From: Diphasiastrum complanatum
Lineage: Eukaryota > Streptophyta > Lycopodiopsida > Lycopodiales > Lycopodiaceae
Length of the DNA: 64,000 nt
NCBI GenBank assembly: GCA_029204225.1
Contig: CM055106.1
Coordinates: 14,262,393-14,326,392, forward strand
Direction: 5' to 3'
Shown: positions 1 to 11,400 of the stretch, one piece after another
Position numbering within the stretch: the stretch's first letter is position 1
Layout of the letters: every line of letters begins with the position of its first letter
The notes under the pieces: model-generated
What the model saw: only the letters and a program-made list of their open reading frames with translations
Told to the model about the DNA's origin: nothing
Databases searched by the model: none
Position numbers and translations under genes: made by a program

Positions 1-1260
1 GCATCCATGACTGCTTTCCATTAGTCAACACAAGTGTTGACATTGCCTAATGAATTGTGTTTGGTTCCTACACAAAATAGCAGGCCAGATTATCCATGAA
101 TTGGGATGGAGGCTGTCTCGATTTGATCTTCTGGGTTGAATTTCGACCCTTTGATGTTGTTCAATCCGTTGAGGTTCTGACTCACTATCCGAGTAAGTAT
201 CAACTTTCTGTTGTTCGACCCTTGGGTCAGATTTTGAATATTCGGTTCTTGAATCAGATTTTGAATTTTCTATCCTTGGATCGTATTTTGATTTTTTGAC
301 CTTGGAATCGAATTTTGATTGTTCGATCTTTGGGTCGGATTTTTCTAGAACTTTTCCCTTGTGATCGAAAAATTGGTCTTCCATTGATATGACGTCTCTT
401 TTCGTGAATGTCTTCTAAGTGATCAGGTTGTAGAGCTTGTATGCATAGCCAATGAAAATCGATTTTCTGCTCTTCCAGCTTCTTTCTTACATCTTCAAGG
501 ATCTGAACATAGGCAATGCATCCAAACACTCAAATATGTTTGAGTGATGGCTTCGATCCAGTCCACACCTCATAGGGTGTCTTGCCATTTAGGGCCCTAG
601 TGATGGATCGATTTTGCAAGTAGGTAGGTGTAGTGACAGCTTCTGTCCAAAATCTCTTTGAAAGAGAAGCATGGGCATGCTTTTGGCACTCCCAATAAGT
701 GTCTGATTCTTCCGTTCTCCTACTCCATTAGACTGAGGGGAGTAGCTAGTAGTGTATTGTTGATGTATTCCACAGTCCCTGCAGAATTCCTTGAATTTGG
801 TGGAGATGTATTCTCCCCCTCCAGTAGAACGTATAGTTTTGATTGTTAGGTCTGATTTTCTTTAGATGTCTTGAACTGCTTGAAAAATTTGAAAGTATCA
901 GATTTATTCTTCAAAAAGTAAGTAGCAATTCTCGTAGAAGTCATCAACAAAATTCAGAAAATAAAAAACACCCCCTGTGGAAGAAGTTTGCATTGGGCCA
1001 AAAAGGTTACTATGTACAAGATCTAGCAAATTTCTAGAAGTATGAACATAATCTGAAGTAAATGGACTTCTAGCATGCTTGTTGATAAGAAGCTTTCACA
1101 CGGAGAATCGGATATGCTAATAGAGAGAAAATCTTGCACTAAGTTCTGATTTGACATTTCTTGAATACTCTTGAAATTTAAATGGCCTAGTCTGAAATGC
1201 CACAACAAATGATTTGATTCTGAAGTAGACTAGGCTTGTCAATAATAGTGCAGCCCTTTG
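1..1260 (-). pseudogene. Degenerate Ty1/copia pol fragment (GAG-pre-integrase and integrase)
   Basis: Read on the minus strand from high to low coordinates, the fragment holds a GAG-pre-integrase box near 1208-1130 (HFRLGHLNFKSIQ) and an integrase core near 950-620. In that core GGGEYISTKFKEFC and NGVGERKNQT can be read in shifting frames. It ends with the integrase C-terminal stretch FGCIAYVQILEDVRKKLEEQ near 529-470 and a charged, low-complexity linker at 384-25. The aspartate expected before GGGEY is not visible and the frame changes several times, so no active integrase could be made. Reverse transcriptase and RNase H would lie left of the window. The family is clear; exact limits are not. 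Confidence 0.8.
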
Positions 1261-2165
1261 TATCGAATTCAACCCTATGACTAGAATTGTTTGCTATTTT
1301 TCTCTGACTACTAGCATTTATTCTCTGATTGACAGATTCCAACCAGCCGCTAGCTGACAAGGTTTGCCTACCTCTAACTTCTATGATTTGCAGTATAGTG
1401 GTAATACAATGGAGATGTACCCACCTGTCAATTAGTACATCTACAACCTGATCTTGATCCTACTGATAATCGATGTTCAACTTCGATCTGGATCTATCAG
1501 AATTCGAATTCCTACGTTCTACATTCTGTTTTTCATGTTTCTTGAGTTCCTACAGATTGCAGATTATTGCTAATCCTATTGAAATCACTAGAATCAGCAA
1601 AATCCGAAACAACTAAGATGTGCAATCCTAGAAGTGCTTACTACAATTATCACTCAACAATTGTAACAAGAACTCCTCAGGGAGTCAAGCACAAAGTAGC
1701 ATCAAATCAGAATGGTATTGATCTACCACAAGGCCCTACACATCTACATGATCTTAATCACTAATTCAAACTTAAAGGGGAAGAATCAACAACAAAACAC
1801 AATCATACATCAGTACTCGAACTTAATGCATGAAAACGGAACATAGATGGAAATGCAAATAGGAAGATTTTTCAATTAACAATGCAACAACATTTCAGTA
1901 CAATATTTAGTGCTCTAAAACTCGTGGAAGAGGCCTTTGTATACACCCATGAGCTGGTGAATCCAATTTTACAATACTTTGGATTCCACCTCTTACAACT
2001 AAGTGAATCCCATTCTATAAAGATTTGGGTTCCACCTCTTACATGATAATAGGAGGCCTCTTTATTAAAAATATAACTTAAGTTGAGAGAGTCTAAGTTA
2101 CTAGCTCCCACATGGTTTTCCATCTTTCTGGGAACTGCCATGGGGCTCACAGAATATACAATTTT
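1261..2165 (-). repeat. Probable leader and LTR remnant of the minus-strand copia wreck
   Basis: No gene is seen here. The stretch lies on the 5' side of the minus-strand integrase remnant, where gag, leader and LTR would be. It contains two direct copies of a 17-base unit (GG[A/G]TTCCACCTCTTACA) at 1981-1997 and 2027-2043. No primer-binding site was found, so calling it an LTR is inference from position. Confidence 0.35.
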
Positions 2166-3281
2166 AGCCTGGCACTAATGATTCTCATGCTCTCAGACTC
2201 GGCTCTTGACTTCATCTCTATTGGAAGCCCTTTTTGAGTAAAGAGGCTCTATATCTGTTGGATTATTCTCCTTCTTACTAATCGACTAATCGGCTTTAAT
2301 CCTCATCCATTGTTTATCCAGTTCTGCGGATATTCCCATGTCTTTACACAGTATGCAGATTTGCAAGTGTTTTTACACAGTCTGCAAAAATACATGGAGT
2401 TTGACAACAGTGTCGCATTTTTCGCCTGTCAAGAATTGTGAGTAAAGCATTTTTTGCATTCTTCAAAGTGCCTCAAATGTTAAGGAAATGACTCTGGCAA
2501 AGTGTGAGGCTACCCCAATATTAAGGAAATGAGATTTTATGACACTCTCGCTTTTTTTGCAAAAAGCCAATAATGTCGTCTTTTTGCGACACTGTCGTTA
2601 GTTCATTTATGCAGACAACCAATTTTCACCGCTTATCGACAATCAATTTCTGAGAAGGAGTTGGATGAATGCTAGTGGACACCAGCCAACTGGCAATCGC
2701 ATTTGACGACTTAATTACTTAGTATAAATCAACTGTTCATACATCTCTTTTTCAAGTTCAAAAGCAACGAATCAACATTGTGAATTGTGAAGGAGTTGAG
2801 TGTTATTACACGACGCTTCCTGCGCTCTTATCAAGCAGATGATTTGAACTCTCTTGAGCATTCTAGCTCAATTAGAGATTTATTTTAAATTTGCTATTGC
2901 ACTATTGCTTATCAGCATAGTTGCTTATTATCAGACTTACTTTCAGTTACTCAAAGACAACTTAGAGTGCGCGATTTCTATCCGCTATTGTTTTGCACTC
3001 ATTAGCATCTGATTTTGTTTTTCAGAATCAATACTATCTTCTTATTGCGTTTAGTATATGTCAGAATGCATGCATCTCTGTATTGCTTTTGTAACTGATA
3101 GAAATTGTTTGAGAATTCAATACTTTATGTTTGGCTACATAATCACTTAGTATCTAACGATTTCAAAGTTAGTTGCTAAAGATTGAACTTGATTTTCATC
3201 ACTACTGCTTTGTTTAATTATTTATAGGCGTAGTCATGCATTGGAAGTAGGAAGTTTTTGCATTACATAATCTAACCGACA
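2166..3281 (+). repeat. 5' LTR region of copia element A
   Basis: The right edge is well placed: ...CGACA at 3281 is followed at once by the primer-binding site TGGTATCAGAGT (3282-3293). The left edge is a guess because no second LTR survives. A TATA-like stretch (AGTATAAATC) lies near 2720. Runs such as TTTTTCGC and TTTTTGCGACA, and the CGACA terminus, resemble the LTR of copia B further right, which suggests related families. Confidence 0.5.
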
Positions 3282-3487
3282 TGGTATCAGAGTGTTGATT
3301 CTTCTTCAGTTCCTAATACTATTTCAATATCAGAGCGAAAGCTTTAATACTTGATATCTTTCACGATATTAAGTTGATATCATATTCTTCAGTTCCTTTC
3401 ATCATTTCAGTATCAAAAAATTGATTTGTTGTTGTTGGCATTACCACATCTTAGCATCATCGATACAATCGACAGACTAAGTTTCAG

Positions 3488-4104
3488 ATGGATTCTCAAA
3501 GTAAAGCTGGTCTTATTGTAGACAAGCTGAATGGATCCAATTATCATTTGTGAAAATTTAAGATGGAGACCTTACTAGTCGCCAACGAGTTATGGGATGT
3601 TGTTATAGATACAGAAGTACAACCTAAAGATGACGACTCGAAGTGGAAATCGAAGGACGGTAAAGCTTTCATGCTTATTATCCTCAATATATCAGATACA
3701 TAGATTGGACACATAGCTGAAGCTAAAACTTCAAAAGACATTTGGGACATCTTGAACTCACTATATGATGTGAGAGACGTAACTACTAAGTTACATCTAC
3801 GAAGAAAATTCTTCACATTCAAGATGCCTAATGGTGATTCTCTTCAGAATCACATTAACCAGTTTAAGAATCTCTTGCAACCAAATGGCCACTGTCGGAT
3901 CAGGCATAGACGAGATGCAATTATGACATTGCTTTCAAGCTTGCCCTCTACATATGAGGACAAGGTGATGATCATGTTGGCACACTCAGATTTAACTCTT
4001 ACTAGAGTTATCACTATGTTGCTGCAAGAAGACAATAGAAGAAGTCAAGACACTTTGTCTACTTCCTCTTCTCAGACTCTATATGTCAACAAAGGCTCTA
4101 AGTG
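3488..4104 (+). pseudogene. Copia A gag (UBN2/retrotran_gag type), broken
   Basis: Gag coats the element RNA in virus-like particles. The frame opens with ATG at 3488, about 200 bases after the primer-binding site, and translates to a copia gag with LIVDKLNGSNYHL, KFKMETLLVANELWDVV, DIWDILNSLYDVRDV and LLSSLPSTYEDKV. These match the gag of copia B motif for motif. Two in-frame stops interrupt it, near 3551 (TGA at the Trp of the usual YHLWKFKM) and near 3703 (TAG). The zinc knuckle and protease that should follow are absent: after 4104 the sequence jumps to the RNase H end of pol. Confidence 0.82.
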
Positions 4105-4199
4105 ATAGAAGCAAAAAGCTCCAAGAAGGGTGCAACGAGTTTCTATTCTCATGCCATGTAGTTTGTTGCATCACAACCTATGCTTTTGAATCCACATCA

Positions 4200-4361
4200 C
4201 AGCCTCGAAAGTGGTGAATGAGGTAGTGTGGCTGCGGATGATGTTGGAGGCAATCGAGATACCACAAGAGGGGCCAAGCACGATGATGATGGACTCACAG
4301 AATGCCATCTGTCTGTCCCAGGATCCTATCTTCCATTCAAAGACGAAGCACATTCCTCTGA
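4200..4361 (+). pseudogene. Copia A RNase H C-terminal remnant
   Basis: The frame reads EVVWLRMMLEAIEI, then MMMDSQNAICLSQDPIFHSKT and KHI. This is the C-terminal part of a copia RNase H, where families usually show EAIWLRRLL, CDNQSAI and FHARTKHIE. Only about 50 residues remain, and they sit some 100 bases after the end of gag, so a large internal deletion removed protease, integrase and reverse transcriptase. The sequence then runs into a gypsy-family LTR at about 4362. Confidence 0.75.
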
Positions 4362-4856
4362 AGCAAAGCTTTCTACACACTAGCAATCCACTAGAGGATA
4401 GAAGCAAGTCACAACACAAGAAATCTCCCCTCGATTTGGTGCCTCTCCCTCTCATATAGATGGCCAATGACACACTCCAAAGCACTATGGAATGCCTACA
4501 TAAGCCAATAAGAAATGGGGAGGCAAATGAAAGACCAAGAGGCTCACAAGTTAGTGGAATGTCAAAAGACACCTTCCATAACTTGTCGTTCTTGAATATA
4601 ACTTCTTGGGTTCTTTAGGGACATCTTGGGACCCTAGTAGGTGCTCACTCCTACTAGTTCCCCATGACCATTATGTGATGACTAATTTTAGCCCAAGGGC
4701 TCAAGTTTGATGACTAATTTTGGCCCACGGCCTATTATGTGATTATGGCTCAAGGTTGAGGCCCAAGGTTTAGAAAAATGAGGGTGATTCGCCATTTAGC
4801 CCCCCAGACACTAAATGGGTAGATGGGGTTAAAGTATTGCCAATTACAAAGGTATG
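4362..4856 (-). repeat. Gypsy family G1 LTR fragment, minus orientation
   Basis: This stretch matches 60141-60659 in the same orientation. Shared landmarks include an AGAAGCAAG run, CTCACAAGTTAGTGGAATGTCA, ACATC.(T/A)(G)GGACCCTAGTAGGTG, CCCCATGACC and GGCTCAAGGTTGA. It also matches 4871-5127 as its reverse complement. It is the start (U3) part of a minus-oriented LTR and ends near ATTACAAAGGTATGTAAT. Confidence 0.75.
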
Positions 4857-4870
4857 TAATATTGTTGTAG

Positions 4871-5457
4871 GCCAAAGTTAGCCATCACATAAGGGTCATG
4901 GGGAACTAGTAGGAGGGCGCACCTACTAGGGTCCCAAGATGCCCCTAAAGAACCCAAGAAGTTATATTCTTATTGGCTTGTGTAGGCATTCCATAGTGCT
5001 TTGGAGTGCGTCATTGGCCATCAATAAGAGAGGGAGAGGGCGCCCAATTGAGGGGGGAATTCTTGTGTTGTGACTTGCTTCTATCCTCTAGAGGTTTGCT
5101 AGTGTTGTTTAGAGAGCTTGGATTTTGCTTGCCTGCTCTTGTGAGGATCGCCATCTTTGGTATGGGACTTAGATGGGGATAGGATCTTGAACATGCTTGT
5201 GTTTAGATGGGGATAGGATCTTGAACATGCTTGTGTTTATGATGGTAGTGATTGTGGTTTAGCAAGGGGTGCTAGGTAGATCTTGCTTGAAGCTTGGATC
5301 TAGCTATGGTTGGGTGGTAAATTCTTGAGGCCATCTTGTTTGTCTACTTTTGGAAGGATCTTAGGAGCATTGGAGGAGAGGCACATTGGAGGCTTTTGGA
5401 GGCATTGGTGGACATCTACTCAGAGGCTTGGTGGACTACTCTTTCTAATCATTAAAG
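4871..5457 (+). repeat. Gypsy family G1 LTR, plus orientation, followed by primer-binding site
   Basis: The left part (4871-5127) is the reverse complement of 4380-4690. The right part (about 5131-5457) is the reverse complement of 54394-54710. It runs into TGGTATCAGAGG at 5458-5469, an initiator-Met-type primer-binding site, so this is a 5' LTR in plus orientation. It holds an internal direct duplication of about 38 bases near 5171-5246 (TTAGATGGGGATAGGATC twice). Its left end is truncated by the head-to-head junction with the preceding LTR fragment. Confidence 0.75.
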
Positions 5458-5469
5458 TGGTATCAGAGG

Positions 5470-6370
5470 CTTTAAAAAGCTTAGCCGGAGGGCTAGGAGT
5501 CCACTAGTGGTGTGGACGAAGAAGGATATGAATTATAATTTTGAGTTGCTTAAGAAAAGTGTGACAAGTGCACCAATCCTGATCATTGGCGATCCTAGGA
5601 AACCATTTGTGGTTAGGACGGTGCCAGTGATTATGTGATTGGATCTATCTTAATGTAGGATGGACATCCTGAGTAAGCAACTCAATCTAGCTCATTCTAG
5701 GTATTGTACCTATGAAAAAGAGCTTTTTGCTATTATTCATGCCTTGAAAATTTGGCGACATGTATGGAGCCAAATTTTATGTCTTAACGGATCAGCAAAC
5801 ACTCCGTTATTTCTGTGATGCTACAAATTTAAGAAGGGAGTCAAGCTAGATGGGTTGACCTAATGCAGGTACGGTATGGTAAAGGAAGTCAAAACACTCT
5901 AGTGGGTGCTTTGAGTCGTTTACCAATTATGAATCAGTTACCGATATACAACTGGGGTTATTTCAATCTCTCCAAGGACTTTTTGAGTCCGATCTTTTTT
6001 TTGGAAAGTATTGGCAACAAGTACTTTCTGGGGTCGATTCGGGTAAGCAAGATTCCTCGAATCATGAAAAGATTGAAATAGATTTTGCTATACGGAATGG
6101 GATCATGTTTCGTAAGGGTGAAGTATGTGTACCGAAAAATGACACAGTTAGGGCCCAAATCCTGCATGAGTGTCATGATAATAGTCCATGTGCAAGACAT
6201 TCATATATAAAGAACACTTGACTTAGTTAGGCGGCACTTGTGGTGGCCTAAGATGAAAAGTCAGGTAGAGACTTATGTACTTAAATGTACTAAGTGTCAA
6301 TTAAATAAAGTTGAAAGGCTAAAAGCTAGTGGCTTATTGCATCCATTGGATATTCCTATTGGAAAGTGAG
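5470..6370 (+). pseudogene. Gypsy G1 pol half: RT connection, RNase H and integrase zinc finger
   Basis: The primer-binding site is followed directly by late-pol sequence, so gag, protease and most of reverse transcriptase are deleted. Recognisable pieces are SRRARSPLVVW and ELLKKSVTSAPILII (RT-RNase H connection), TYEKELFAIIHALKIWRH (RNase H), GKGSQNTLVGALSRLP (end of RNase H) and ILHECHDNSPCARH with a later Cys-X2-Cys (KCTKCQLNK), the integrase HHCC finger. Several stops and frame changes make it non-functional. It ends near 6370, where sequence of the opposite orientation begins. Confidence 0.78.
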
Positions 6371-6374
6371 AATA

Positions 6375-8080
6375 TATATCAATGATCAGGATTGGTGCAC
6401 TTGTCACACTTTTCTTAAGCAACTCAAAACTATTGTGTATATCCTCCATCCACACCACTAGTGGACTCCTAGGCCTCCGACTAAGGTTTTTAAAGCCTCT
6501 TAAAGTTTGAGTGTGGAGAAATGCCATCCTAGAAAACTGGAGTATATGCCGATGGAAAAATCCCATGAAACCCAAAAATGACTTGATTTCCCGAACCGTA
6601 GTAAGAATTGGCCATTCTATAACCCTCCGGACACGATCGGCCTCTATTTCTATACTACGTGTAGAAATCTTATGCCACAGGTAAGATAACTCTTTAGCAA
6701 AAAAATCACATTTAGACTCCTTGACAAAAAGCTTTTCCTTTCTTAAGATGTCCAAGACAATCTTAAGATGCTCTTTATGTTCCTCCAAAATCTTACTAAA
6801 GACCAGGATATCATCCAAGAACACTGCTACAAATCTTCCCAAATATGGCCTAAACAAGTCGTTCATCATTTGTTGAAAAGTCGATGGTGCATTGGTCAAA
6901 CCAAATGGAAGCACCAAAAACTTTTAGCGTCCAAACCGAGTTATAAAACCCGTCTTAGGTATATCCTCTACCTTAATGAGAATTTGATGATACCCTCATC
7001 TTAGATCTATCTTGGTAAAATACCTTGCACCACCAAGAGAATCTATTAGGTCATCCATTTCCGGTAGTGGATACCTATTCTTAATTGTAACTTTGTTCAA
7101 CCTTTTATAGTCTACACAAAACCTTATAGTCACATCCTTCTTGGCGACCAGAATCTCAGCATTGCAACAAATTAAGTTCTTTCGAAAACATAAATAAAAT
7201 TTATACTCTGTGTTCTTACTTAAAGAGTTAAGCTCATGCTTAGAGTAAGGTTTAATACCAGAAGCATCAACACTTAAACTAGCACAAATCTTTATTAAAG
7301 AACAATCATCCATAAAAGTTAAAGATTTTTCAAAAAAATCAATTTTCAAAGATTTATTCTTATCATAATGCCATTCCTGCCCAAGAACCATATCCACATT
7401 TGCCAAATTAACGACATGGAATTCAAGTTTTTCATAATAATCCTATATGGGCAATGGTACATTAGGAACCACATAATCCATGGGTTCGGAATTACATCTA
7501 GACACCATTGTCACACAGTATTTCTTCTCACTGTTTTTGATAGGAAGGTTTAGCATTTGCACCAAATTTGCATTTATAAAATTATGAGTGGATCCCATGT
7601 CAAAAAGTACACTAACAACATGTCCCCCAATTTTACCCTTGATGCAAATTAAGTCATTAGGTCATAAAACATTGAACTAAGAAAACAAATATCCATCTCA
7701 TTACTTTGAGATATGATACTGAAGTTGAGGCTTTGTTCTTGACACAATCTCGTGCAAGGTGACCCTCTCCATTGCACTTGAGGCATAGATTCTTCTTTCG
7801 AGCTTCTGCTAGGTCTTTCTTGCCACCTTGATGTTTATTGAAGTGGTGTTTGGGATTCTTAGAATTAGGATTTGAAGATGTCTCATTGGTAACTTCTTTA
7901 GCCTTTCTCTTAAATTGGAAACCCTTCTTTTGCTCATTAGGGTGATGACTCTTAGATGGCTTAGGAGTATCATAAAAAACTTTTGCAGCCCTAATAGCAT
8001 CTTCCAAAGTATTAGGATGGTTTTTTCTAGCATTCACTTCATAGTCTTTACTTAAACCATCAATAAACATGAGCATCTGA
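6375..8080 (-). pseudogene. Gypsy G1 gag zinc knuckle, protease region and reverse transcriptase
   Basis: On the minus strand, from 8080 downward, there is a gag tail with an intact CCHC knuckle (CLKCNGEGHLARDC). A protease region with several breaks follows (near 7650-7400). Reverse transcriptase then runs from about 7180 to 6378: [46 protein letters not shown], the catalytic box FLDDILVFSK, FLGFMGFFHRH and the connection ELLKKSVTSAPILII. Frame breaks near 7000 and in the protease region inactivate it. It ends in the same RT-RNase H segment (about 120 bases) that begins the plus-strand half at 5480, so the two halves overlap as an inverted repeat. Confidence 0.85.
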
Positions 8081-8090
8081 ATTTTAGGAG

Positions 8091-8270
8091 GTATCTCACT
8101 ATAGAGAGGTAACCCTTATTCAAGGGTGATGCGTCGTTTATCCCTTATCTCACTATAGAGAGGTATCTCTTATCCAAGGATGATGCGTCATTTATCCCCC
8201 TATTTACCTCCCTAGACACTAAGTGGACAGATAGGGATTAAAGAACTGCTAGTTACATAGGTATGTAACA
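8091..8270 (-). repeat. Gypsy G1 LTR end fragment with a 54-base tandem duplication
   Basis: CTCACTATAGAGAGGTA begins two adjacent, slightly diverged 54-base units (about 8093-8146 and 8147-8200). The rest (GACACTAAGTGGACAGATAG through AGTTACATAGGTATGTAACA) resembles the end of the LTR fragment at 4362-4856 and 60570-60659. Its place just upstream of the minus-strand gag fits a 5' LTR that lost its gag-proximal part. Confidence 0.65.
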
Positions 8271-9338
8271 TTCCTTCCTGCTTAACTTAAATTTTTCCTT
8301 GTAGAATATGAGAAGTTGTGAACGAATGTCCTCAATTGAAAAAACAAATGGCATTCAGTGTATGCCATCTGTGCAATTCACTTGATCATGAGACTGCTTA
8401 ATACCAGTTTAATCCTCATATTATCTAGCAACGATATGCCCAGATGGGATATCGAGAACCCCTTTATGGAAAGGATCCTACAGCCAAACCTCGTGTTGGG
8501 TATCTAGAAACTAGCTTTATCAGCCCCATCGACACAATCGGCTCCTCCTGCTAATTTGATGAAACCAGAACCTTACAGAGGCAACGAGCAATGGAATTAC
8601 AATAATGATCATGAGAGCGGTCCTTCAGAACAGTATGCTATTTATGTTGCCGCACAACAACAAACATCTAGGAACTGGACCAGAGCGTCGCTTGGATGCT
8701 TTGCATGTGGAGAAAATCACAAAGTTGCAAAATGTCCAAACAAAGGCAAATTTGTATCATTTTGTCGTGACTGTGGTTATGGGCATTGCTATAAGGAGTG
8801 TCTAGCAAGACCGAAGCCGCCACCATCCACAGATCATTTCAATTTGATAACAATCAGGCGAAGACTAGCAGTTCAACGTGAACCAAGTTTTCCTTTTATG
8901 GTGGTTACCAGAGCTCAAAAGTAGAAAGAACCGGTAGTAGATCCAATACCTACTGATTCTATACCATTAACTAATATATCAACAACATCTGGAGTCTATC
9001 CAAATCTCCATGCAAAAAAGATGAGATATCAGGATATGAGGTATTGGATTAAACATTTGCAAGAAGAAGATGAGCTTGAAGCTGCTAAAGCTACAACTGA
9101 AGTCCATTCTTCACCTGTGCAGCCACTGAATAATCCACAAACTGATATGAATATTCAGTTTTCTCATCATGAAGAACCCTTCAAAAGGACTGAACCGGAA
9201 GCGCCGCAAACAGATTTACTCATGAATATTTTATCTAGTAAGATAAATATTACATTAGGAGAATTTCTGAAGTTGGTGCCAAAAGCAAAGAAAGTATTCG
9301 CGCAAAAGTTAACTCAAACTGAACGAGAAGCCCATTAG
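8271..9338 (+). pseudogene. Gypsy G3 gag region with two zinc knuckles
   Basis: This is the first recognisable part of an old plus-strand gypsy element. The frame 8556-8924 carries two zinc-knuckle-like motifs, CFACGENHKVAKC and CRDCGYGHCYKEC. Both have the unusual spacing C-X2-C-X3-H-X4-C instead of X4 before the histidine. A second frame (9021-9338) follows after a stop, acidic at first and ending LGEFLKLVPKAKKVFAQKL. Upstream, 8400-8555 is readable as broken gag (for example RYAQMGYREPLYGKDP). No LTR or primer-binding site is visible left of 8271, where G1 sequence abuts. Confidence 0.7.
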
Positions 9339-10305
9339 GAACCACTTTTATGTGCTAGGTTTGAAGAATCTAATGAGGTACTCCATGTCAGAGTAGCCTG
9401 GGAAAGTGAGCAGAAAATTATCACTCTGCCAATACAACATAGACAATTTTCCAAAGACGCAGCCGTGATAGATGGAAGTTCAGGAGTTAACTTGATTTTA
9501 ACAAAGCTATGTGCAAAGTGGGGCCTTACAAGGATTAAGCCTATGACTTTTGCCATTAAGCTAGCTGATCATCGTCCCCGAGGAATGGTTGAAGACATAG
9601 CTATCAAAATTGTCGGAGTACAGTTTGTCATTACTTTTGTAGTAATGGACTTACGTGATGCACCAAATGTCTACCGAGTCCTATTGGGATGCCCATGGTT
9701 ACGAGTTGCACAAGTAGTTCATAAACGGGGTACCGAAAAAATCACTTTTGAAAATCGTGAATGTGCAGTCAAAGCTGATCCGCTCACTTGGACTATCAAA
9801 CCATTAGCCCAAAAAGAGGATGATGATTCATCAACAACGGATCATACCTCTGACCCGACTAGTCAAAAATTGGGAAGCTCATTATGACTCTCAAACTGAT
9901 ACTGTCAACTGGAATCAAGCCCTTGCATATGTGTCAACAAGATAATCAGTCGAACTTGAGCGAGATTTCATTATTAGATCAAATTTTGGATACATCGATC
10001 ACTTTTTCTTTGAATGTGCTGAATGTAGCTTGGATATCAATGAAACCCAAACCAGATCCAATCGAAGATGAACTTATTCATGTGAGTCACACCTTGGCTT
10101 ATGATGACAATGTAGAACTTACTGATGAACGTGTTCTAAATCACATGGATTCTATCAGATTTGGAATACGTGATATTTTTTATGTTATATTGAAGGAAGA
10201 CAAGATTACAAAATCAATGACGAAGAAACAAGCTAAGCAACATTATAATACGGTTCTGAAATGGGAAAGTCCACCTCAAAAGGTTGATTCGAAGAATGTG
10301 TCACC
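9339..10305 (+). pseudogene. Gypsy G3 aspartic protease and protease-RT linker, interrupted by copia B
   Basis: The frame 9465-9887 is a retropepsin of plant gypsy type. The active-site box reads VIDGSSGVNLI, where many plant Athila/Tat-like elements have IDGGS, and it is followed by KPMTFAIKLADHRPRG-like sequence and VLLGCPWL. After this the frame shifts. HYDSQTDTVNWNQALA, readable around 9870-9920, matches HYVQSIDIINWGHALA in G4 (near 35700), which shows that the two elements belong to one lineage with a long protease-RT linker. The linker is cut at 10305 by the copia B insertion (TCACC at 10301-10305 is the target duplication). Confidence 0.78.
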
Positions 10306-11258
10306 TATTAGATTTCTTATGCTCAGACTTAAACAAATCGTAATCCTAAAAATCGAAGGCTGACTACATGTTTTTGGACTTCACATTTTTTTTCTTTTTA
10401 GATTCCTTTTTGCTTAAACATTTCTTAGCACCTTTGCCCTTTTTCGCACCTTAGCAAAAAATGCGACATAGTGGCCAAGTGGCTAGAATGCCTTAGAAAC
10501 CATTCTTAAGGCACCTTCATCTTTTTCGCCTTTTTTGCCCCTTCGCAAAAAAAATGACAAAGTGGCCAGAATGCCTTAGAAACCGTTTTAAGACACCTTC
10601 GGCTTTTTTGATTTTTTGTTGCCTTTAGTCTAAGGCACCTTCGGCTTCTTCGCTGCCTTTAGTCTAAGGCACTTTTTGGCTTTTTTGCCTTCTTCGCTGC
10701 CTTCAGTCTAAGGGCGCATTTGTGTTTACATACCTTAAGTCTAAGGGCACCTTCAGGATTTGCATACCTTCAGTCTAAGGGCACCTTCGGGTTTTGCACG
10801 TTTTTGCTACATTGGTAGACCGACGTCGCCAACTTATCATCAACCCTAAAACAGTTGGAGAAGCAAATATCCTAAGGGCACTTACCAACTTTGTACATAT
10901 TCAAAATCTGGAGTAAATGGCAGTTAAGGCATCAGATATTTTTCTCTTGACACTTGTAAATATATATATTAGCTGAATCAAGTTATGTAAGTGTTAATTG
11001 AATTTCTTTTTCAATTAGAGTTATTTGTAGCCAGCATTATCACGCTCAGCAAGCTGAAGTTATTACTTCAAGCCATTGTACTCACTGTTGATATTAATCA
11101 GAGTGCAATTTTGGTCTCACTATTGCGTTCATTTGCGCAATATGTATGAATTCTTCTACTTGAATATTCTGCTGCTAATTGTTGCGTTTTTGTTCCTACA
11201 TGCCTATGCTCAAAGCCTCGAGATCTTCCACTGCTGGTCATCCCCACGTTTTACGACA
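10306..11258 (+). repeat. 5' LTR of copia B
   Basis: It starts TATTAGATTTCTTATGCTCA (the 3' copy starts TGTTAG) and ends TTTACGACA directly before the primer-binding site. The 10440-10800 part is an array of degenerate units around 'CCTTTAGTCTAAGGCACCTTCGGCTT'-like sequence, cited here only as the 20-base core TTTAGTCTAAGGCACCTTCG. The U5 side includes TTGTACTCACTGTTGATATT. Confidence 0.88.
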
Positions 11259-11400
11259 TGGTATCAGAACGGACATTTTTGTAATCTGCATTTCTACTGC
11301 GGATTATCAGTCTGGTTTCTATGAAGACGTCATTCTAGCAAACACGCAGCCAACAATATCCGACAATTGTTGTTTCTACCAACGATCTCGTTCAACCAGA

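Noticed and set aside
1872-2150. Minus-strand 92-residue frame with GGTQIFIEWD/RWNPKY repeats
   Set aside because: The apparent peptide repeat is a 46-base DNA duplication inside an LTR-like region. No homologous protein was recognised.
3282-3293. TGGTATCAGAG stretches as tRNA gene ends
   Set aside because: No cloverleaf sequence lies upstream. They sit at LTR ends and are primer-binding sites complementary to initiator tRNA-Met.
4171-4572. 133-residue minus-strand frame over the copia A/G1 junction
   Set aside because: Shadow of the RNase H tail and LTR on the other strand. It spans a junction of two elements.
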